A stretch of 64,000 nt of DNA from Paraphysomonas bandaiensis (lineage: Eukaryota; Chrysophyceae): assembly GCA_965644295.1 (NCBI GenBank), contig CBFFRP010000145.1, positions 100,610-164,609 of the forward strand. Reading direction: 5' to 3'. Positions 57,999-64,000 of this stretch are shown piece after piece. Position 1 is the first letter of the stretch. The number at the start of each line of letters is the position of its first letter. Under the pieces are notes generated by a model, which saw only the letters and a list, made by a program, of their open reading frames with translations, had not been told where the DNA came from and made no database searches. A program made the position numbers and the translations under genes.

Positions 57999-59056
57999 TA
58001 CGTGTGTTGTGGACAATAGTACTGGACCAACGGTCATATTTTATCAATAAATATTAACTAATCTGTACTTTTTGGGGATAAATGGCCATCGTTGATACAT
58101 GACATTCAGGATTCAGGTTATGTTCCCGTGTCAAATGCGAATCCTGAAAACCATTATTTAAGCTACACAAAGCTAAACACTGTTAGAATTGGACATTTCA
58201 CTGAAGTTAGCTTTGCTCTACACGTAAACCTTAACCTTGCTATGTTGAACACAATGCACTTTCACGTAAGAAATTATAATTATTATTCTGAACACTTCAC
58301 TACATATTCGTGTAACATATGTCGAAACATCTGTTCTCAGCAGCATCTGTTTATCATATGTAGTGAATGTCTGATTATTTAGCAATAGGCGTTGAGACCT
58401 TGCATCAATTAGTGGCTAGAAGAATGCTAGTCATACTAGTTAGACCACTACCCGTAACTAATCAATACAAACTCTTTTATCCTACTATTTAACGCTACGA
58501 AAGCTGCTTGTGCGTCGCCGCAAGCACCAAGGTGCAACCACTTCCGTTCTTTTTGTGTGATATGAAATTCGCCTTTATCGTGTGTCCGTGGACTCACCGG
58601 CGCTTTTGATCTGGGGGTCTCCCTTTGGGATGTGTCTCCATTGGTTTTGTAGGGGGCTCAGCATTCTGAATTAGGGTCCTGAGTGCACCTAGTTCCAGAT
58701 GTGTGGGTTGGGGGTGGTGGGGATTGTTGGGAGGAGGAGTTGGGTTTGCAGTATGTGTTACTGTGCTCCTGTGGGGCCGCGGGTGTAGATAGAGTTGTCG
58801 AAGCCGTCGGCGTTGTGGAGGTCTGGGCAGTCCAGTGCTCTGTCGGGTAGGACCTGTGAGGTGTGCACGTGTGTCTGGAGTCGGATACGCTGTGGGGGGT
58901 CTTCGTTGGACCCCTAGTAGTCGAAGGACTCTCGGACGTTGTCTTGACTGACTGCGTTTCGGACGGGGTCTCGGGAGTAGCCTGGGCGGCCTTTTGGACA
59001 TGGTGATATAGCGACAACCGCGATCCTGTAACATAAGCTTCGCTGCAGTAAGTAAA
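57999..59056. other. intergenic with dispersed repeat and a low-complexity frame
   Basis: About 1 kb after SLY1. Repeat B copy 2 is at 58378-58560. From 58590 to 59000 the composition turns GC-rich, and both reading frames on the minus strand stay open; one of them (58658-59059) is Thr/Ser/Pro-rich and could be a mucin-like exon, but I cannot support it as a gene. Confidence 0.4.
58378..58560 (-). repeat. dispersed repeat B, copy 2 (inverted)
   Basis: Reverse complement of this stretch matches 4575-4775: cggcgacgcacaagcagctt, with flanking matches at both ends including the tagcgtta and aacgcctattgctaa words. Confidence 0.75.
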
Positions 59057-59659
59057 CAATATGCAAACGTGGGAAATTTTCAGAAATTTGGGAAATTCTA
59101 GTAGATTTTACTAGACTTTTAAGAATTGTTGTAGAATGGTTCTAAAAGTGCTTGAATGCAATAGTATAGTGTTAATAATTATTTTTATTAATATTTAGGT
59201 CCTATAGGACACACCAACAGCACGTTTCCTTTAACCAGTAACTACGTTGAATGCCCTAATACTACTACTAATAGCCATCATAAAACACCAATACACGTCG
59301 CGTCACACAAATCCTATGCTAGAGTATTCACTACGTTCAATATATCCATCACTCAACCAATACAAGCCATACACTACTATCGCTCGGCGGTAAAACCTGA
59401 GCATACTAGAGTATTCACTCAGCTCAACGAGAGAACATACATAGCAGAATAACTGTACAACATATAGGCATCACATATAACCAATACACGTAACGTCACA
59501 CATATCTTATATTCGAGTATTCGCTCAGTTCAACATGTTCACCACTCAACCAATACACGTCACACATATCTTATACTCGAGTACTCACTCAGTGCAACAT
59601 ATTATATCCATCACACAACCAATACACGTCACGTTACACCTATCTTATACTAGAGTATC

Positions 59660-61250
59660 TACTCCGTTCAACAAATAGCCATCACACAAAGCCTACACAA
59701 GTCATACACTGCTATCTCTCGATACAACATGAGCCTAGCATTCAATTAGCACAACGAGAGAACACAAGTGTAGCATAACAATGTACTGCTACACGTATAT
59801 TCACTCAGCTACTGTACACGAGAGAACACACATAGCAGCTGTATAACTGTATAACATATAGCCATCACACAACGCCTACACAAGTCATACACTGCTATCT
59901 CTCGATACAACATGAGCCTAGCATTCATTAGCACAACGAGAGAACACAAGTGTAGCATAACAATGTACTGCTACACGTATATTCACTCAGCTACTGTACA
60001 CGAGAGAACACACATAGCAGCTGTATAACTGTATAACATATAGCCATCACACAACGCCTACACAAGTCATACACTGCTATCTCTCGATACAACATGAGCC
60101 TAGCATACATTAGCACAACGAGAGAACACAAGTGTAGCATAACAATGTACTGCTACACGTATATTCACTCAGCTACTGTACACGAGAGAACACACATAGC
60201 AGCTGTATAACTGTATAACATATAGCCATCACACAACGCCTACACAAGTCATACACTGCTATCTCTCGATACAACATGAGCCTAGCATACATTAGCACAA
60301 CGAGAGAACACAAGTGTAGCATAACAATGTACTGCTACACGTATATTCACTCAGCTACTGTACACGAGAGAACACACATAGCAGCTGTATAACTGTATAA
60401 CATATAGCCATCACACAACGCCTACACAAGTCATACACTGCTATCTCTCGATACAACATGAGCCTAGCATACATTAGCACAACGAGAGAACACAAGTGTA
60501 GCATAACAATGTACTGCTACACGTATATTCACTCAGCTACTGTACACGAGAGAACACACATAGCAGCTGTATAACTGTATAACATATAGCCATCACACAA
60601 CGCCTACACAAGTCATACACTGCTATCTCTCGATACAACATGAGCCTAGCATACATTAGCACAACGAGAGAACACAAGTGTAGCATAACAATGTACTGCT
60701 ACACGTATATTCACTCAGCTACTGTACACGAGAGAACACACATAGCAGCTGTATAACTGTATAACATATAGCCATCACACAACGCCTACACAAGTCATAC
60801 ACTGCTATCTCTCGATACAACATGAGCCTAGCATTCAATTAGCACAACGAGAGAACACAAGTGTAGCATAACAATGTACTGCTACACGTATATTCACTCA
60901 GCTACTGTACACGAGAGAACACACATAGCAGCTGTATAACTGTATAACATATAGCCATCACACAACGCCTACACACGTCATACACTGCTATCTCTCGATA
61001 CAACATGAGCCTAGCATTCAGTAGCACAACGAGAGAACACAAGTGTAGCATAACAATGTACTGCTACACGAGAGAACACACATAGCAGCTGTATAACTGT
61101 ATAACATATAGCCATCACACAACGCCTACACACTCATACACTACAATCTCTCGATGCAACATGAGCCTAGCATTCAATTAGCGCTACGAGAGAACACAGG
61201 TGTCAGCTACACGAAAGAACACACGAAGCAGCTGTATAACTTGTACAACA
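59660..61250 (+). repeat. 182-bp tandem satellite, about 8 copies
   Basis: The unit includes gcctacacaagtcatacact, tctctcgatacaacatgagc and cagctgtataactgtataac. The start word gcctac occurs at 59691, 59875, 60056, 60238, 60420, 60602, 60784, 60967 and 61124, giving spacings of 184, 181, 182, 182, 182, 182, 183 and 157 (a deleted last unit). Central copies are almost identical. Degenerate related sequence extends left to about 59270. Confidence 0.95.
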
Positions 61251-61570
61251 TAAATCCATCGCGCAACCACTATACGTCATACATAGCAGCTGTATAAACA
61301 ATTCTTGCACACGCCCTCTACTTAACCTTGAGAAACATCATCAACTTTCCAGTTGAACTCAGAGTATAACGCTCCACTACCAGTTCTGTCAATACTGATC
61401 ATGGAATCTCAGTCCAGCATCTCAATATAATTTCCTTTCCACGAAGATAGCCGACAGAGTTCAGAAGGCAGAGATCATTGCAACAATGAAAGCGTGTTAT
61501 GACATCAGCCCGATTCAAAAGCCAACGCACACTCTAAAACACACACAAAGAAACTAGGTATTAGAAACAC

Positions 61571-62356
61571 ATATATAATCATTAATAGAATAGCATTTAT
61601 ATACATACTTCATGCATTACAGATACAGTGAGAAGGTACAACTAAATCGGTTCGTCATTAACTCGAGATGACATACTACGAAACAGTGATGCGGGGGTGG
61701 TTTTCTGATTGCTCAATACACACCTCTTAATTGCTGCAATGAAACTCACGTCACATGCAACAAAGCCCCGTTTAGGTGGGAACCAGCTCAAATCCAGTGC
61801 AAAGACTAGAGAGCAGACCCTAAATCATCAAGCTTCTCGGTTTGTATCAAAAGTGATCAAGCAATTGAACAAACCGAAAGCGATGAACCCCCACTGTGCC
61901 CCCACTTGACTCACACGTATCATTTATTACATCAATGAGCACAGTGTTGATAAGGCACATGCAACATATAATCATTAATAGAATAGCATTTATATACATA
62001 CTTCATGCATTACATATACGGTGAGAAGGTACAACTAAATCGGTTCGTCATTAACTCGAGATGACATACTACGAAACAGTGATGCGGGGGTGGTTTTCTG
62101 ATTGCTCAATACACACCTCTTAATTGCTGCAATGAAACTCACGTCACATGCAACAAAGCCCCGTTTAGGTGGGAACCAGCTCAAATCCAGTGCAAAGACT
62201 AGAGAGCAGACCCTAAATCATCAAGCTTCTCGGTTTGTATCAAAAGTGATCAAGCAATTGAACAAACCGAAAGCGATGAACCCCCACTGTGCCCCCACTT
62301 GACTCACACGTATCATTCATTACATCAATGAGCACAGTGTTGATCAGGCACAGAAC
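61571..62356 (+). repeat. 393-bp tandem duplication, two copies
   Basis: 61571-61963 and 61964-62356 are nearly identical. The 66-codon frame they share (61709-61909 and 62102-62302) is a by-product of the duplication, though it is preserved in both copies (MLNTHLLIAAMKL...); no family is recognised. Confidence 0.9.
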
Positions 62357-63032
62357 GCACATACGAGCACACAGTACTAGCAAACTAACCTTGTCGTGGG
62401 AAGACATCTGCTGTCGAAAAACATACACTTTCGACATGAGGTAGGAATAGATGCATCGCGCATCTCTCAGCACAGCCTGCATCCCGAGTGTTACTGTGTT
62501 TGTTGTGTTGTGTATGATGTGCGCATTTCAAAATGTGTTCCTCGCACCGGATACATTCATGCACACAGCACAGCGCGGCATAACATATAGAAAAACACGT
62601 ACAAAAAAAATTGAATTGACAAAAACACCCCACAAGAGCATCGAACACGCGTCATGAGTGTGTGGTGAGGACGCGGTGTGCATACACTACACCGCAACCA
62701 CACTGCACGAGCAGTGACTACAACACGCACATCTTGACCATAATACATATGCATAACTTAACACACACACACACATACACATACATATAGAGGGATGGAT
62801 CTTCTGAGTCAGTATCTTCTGGTGCTTAGATGGTGACATTGTTGATGACAGTGAGGAGTGCTCAGGAGGTGTGGTTTATCGGATGAGGTGTTCATTGTTG
62901 TGTGGATCACACCTCCTGAGCACACAGACAGACAGACACACACATACATCCGAATGCTGCAGAGCTGATACCAGTCTCAGATGATACTCTTACTGAGTGG
63001 TTCAGAGTTGCAGGCTTATAACTGCCTTCCAG
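62357..63032. other. intergenic with simple repeats
   Basis: Contains (ca)n-rich runs near 62763-62790 and 62925-62945 and an inverted copy of cacctcctgagcac (cctcctgagcacac at 62910 against gtgctcaggaggtgtgg at 62858). No gene seen. Confidence 0.4.
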
Positions 63033-63326
63033 GAAAGTCACATGTGTCTTCATGACAGCGTTTGGTCACGAGGCTGTAGCACAGAGCCTCATACAGTGGA
63101 TTGAGGAGAGTGGACATGCACCTTCGGTCACTCTCCTTGGGGTTGCCAACAATACACCTACTGCTGGTATGTAGCACTATACACGATCTCATATGCTGCA
63201 ATTCATTTATGTATATGTCTACTTTACAATATCAGAATGATTGATTGTGTAGATTACATGATGCAGAAGAAAGGACTGCCACTACGGAAGCTTAGTGCTT
63301 CAAAGGCATTTCATTTAAGCTTTTAA
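63033..63326 (+). CDS. small or partial two-exon gene, unknown
   Basis: A coding-like segment begins after a possible acceptor (cttccag, ending 63032) as KVTCVFMTAFGHEAVAQSL and runs to a donor at 63167 (GTATGT). After an 86-nt intron it continues at 63253-63326 to a stop (DYMMQKKGLPLRKLSASKAF). A Met at 63052 would give 62 residues if it is the start. The predicted fold is alternating helix and strand (SVTLLGVANNT). I recognise no family. It could be the tail of a larger gene whose upstream exons I cannot define, or a remnant. Confidence 0.35.
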
Positions 63327-63537
63327 CCTGCCGTAAGTAGCTAGAATAGCATGTCCTGTCTAATTCTAAACCTACTTGAAGAAAGAGTCGTCGGAAGAAA
63401 GAGATAGAGAGCTCTGAGGAGTTCCCTGCATGCATTGATGGGCATTCCAGCAGTCGTTAAGAGGAGGAATCATTCAGTGCTAGAACACAGCTTCGTCGAA
63501 AGATGAGACCTCCCCGTCAAAAACGAAGCAAAGATAG

Positions 63538-63789
63538 AAAGAAGAGCACGAAGAAGAGCACGAAGAACTCCTACACAGAAAGTCTTCTTGTGGACACGTT
63601 CGTATGGCTTATGAACGTGACAACTTCAAAGCTGAAGCCCAGCCCCTCGAGCTTCAGAATCGGAAGGAGAAGAACAAGGAATTCTGTAGAATGTTATTGA
63701 ATATAGAGAAGAGTAGAGTATGCATTGTATGTTTATTGCTCTTCTTTTCAATAATTATGTGGTGTTATGTTTATACAATGACTAGCTAG
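63538..63789 (+). pseudogene. remnant of a charged coiled-coil protein
   Basis: An open frame of about 83 codons begins after a stop at 63535-63537, with EEHEEEHEELLHRK, then RMAYERDNFKAEA and LELQNRKEKNKEFCRMLLNI, and ends with a hydrophobic stretch. The Glu/Lys/Arg-rich coiled-coil resembles the C-terminal part of Myb/SANT-like transposon accessory proteins, a weak inference. It lies 210 bp from the right inverted repeat. Confidence 0.35.
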
Positions 63790-64000
63790 AACTAGTTTGT
63801 AGCTCATTCACGTACATAGCAATCAAACGGTTAGTTGAACTCATTTTTATACTGAAAATAATATTAATTTGCAATATTAGTCAGTAATATATCAATACAA
63901 ATGCAGAGAACTATTTATTAGCACTCTAGTAACTAGCTAGCTTTAACGAGGAATGTACGTCAAAAACGTGGGAAATTTTTTTTCCCACGTTTGCATATTG

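Larger units (their letters stand above)
59057..64000. repeat. block bounded by a 20-bp inverted repeat
   Basis: caatatgcaaacgtgggaaa at 59057-59076 is repeated in inverted orientation at 63981-64000, exactly at the window edge. The right end is itself a hairpin (aacgtgggaaa...tttcccacgtt). If the pair marks an element, it is about 4.94 kb and contains the 182-bp satellite, the 393-bp duplication and small coding remnants. The right flank and any target duplication lie outside the window. Confidence 0.55.

Noticed and set aside
58594-59059. Two overlapping minus-strand frames, one Arg/Pro-rich and one Thr/Ser-rich
   Set aside because: Both frames are open because of composition; no start context, splice pattern or homology supports either. 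A mucin-like gene is possible but not shown.
59660-61250. CRISPR-like array
   Set aside because: The repeats are 182-bp head-to-tail units without unique spacers, so this is a satellite; the genome is also eukaryotic.
61709-62302. Two identical 66-codon frames
   Set aside because: They are copies within a 393-bp tandem duplication and show no family resemblance.

Overview
This window is nuclear DNA of a eukaryotic microbe. The genes carry many short introns (mostly 39-60 nt, GT...AG, often GTATGT/GTAAGT...TAG/CAG), the intergenic DNA is AT-rich, and the housekeeping genes are eukaryotic (coatomer gamma, STT3, SLY1, SFT2, cyclin Y-like). IFT20 implies a cilium or flagellum. A seven-helix receptor fused to an inositol polyphosphate 5-phosphatase resembles the 'GPCR-bigram' class described in oomycetes, and a hybrid histidine kinase is also present. 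My best guess is a flagellated heterotrophic protist, possibly a stramenopile. The lineage is an inference.

Layout. 1-818: 3'-truncated DDE transposase (minus). 2.0-3.0 kb: secreted alpha/beta hydrolase. 3.0-5.7 kb: non-coding DNA with dispersed repeats. 5.7-6.9 kb: ELAV-like three-RRM protein. 6.9-9.5 kb: gene-poor, with a 91-bp hAT MITE. 9.5-10.1 kb: secreted PPC/DUF296 protein. 11.6-15.9 kb: SFT2 and coatomer gamma, head to head. 17.7-22.2 kb: hybrid histidine kinase and a MATCAP-like (DUF1704) metallopeptidase, head to head. 23.1-28.0 kb: twin-CX9C membrane protein and an RCC1-UBR-IQ-WW protein, head to head. 28.6-31.2 kb: cyclin Y-like and IFT20, head to head. 31.9 kb: a 51-bp hAT MITE. 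32.8-35.7 kb: (ATGT)n array and STT3. 37.3-42.8 kb: a young Copia retrotransposon with apparently identical LTRs. 43.2-49.4 kb: a 1377-residue glutamine amidotransferase/SIS membrane protein head to head with an ankyrin gene. 49.8-51.0 kb: a degenerate hAT transposon with TIRs and an 8-bp target duplication. 51.5-58.0 kb: receptor/inositol 5-phosphatase fusion and SLY1, head to head. 59.1-64.0 kb: a satellite-rich block flanked by a 20-bp inverted repeat.

The genes do not form a single pathway. There is a secretory theme: COPG (COPI coat), SFT2 (Golgi transport), SLY1 (ER-Golgi SNARE regulator) and STT3 (N-glycosylation). There is also a signalling theme: the histidine kinase, the receptor-phosphatase and cyclin Y-like. 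Six gene pairs are divergent with 0.4-0.75 kb between start codons. Five of those six intergenic regions contain GTATACCG-type or paired GTATAC palindromic motifs.

The observations most worth follow-up are the amidotransferase-SIS-transmembrane fusion, the ankyrin gene in which each 33-residue repeat is one 99-nt exon, the receptor-phosphatase fusion, the RCC1-UBR-IQ-WW architecture, and the Copia element whose gag start codon lies inside the LTR so that the primer binding site is translated. No tRNA, rRNA or CRISPR was recognised. All exon boundaries are predictions made by eye from splice signals, reading frame and family similarity.
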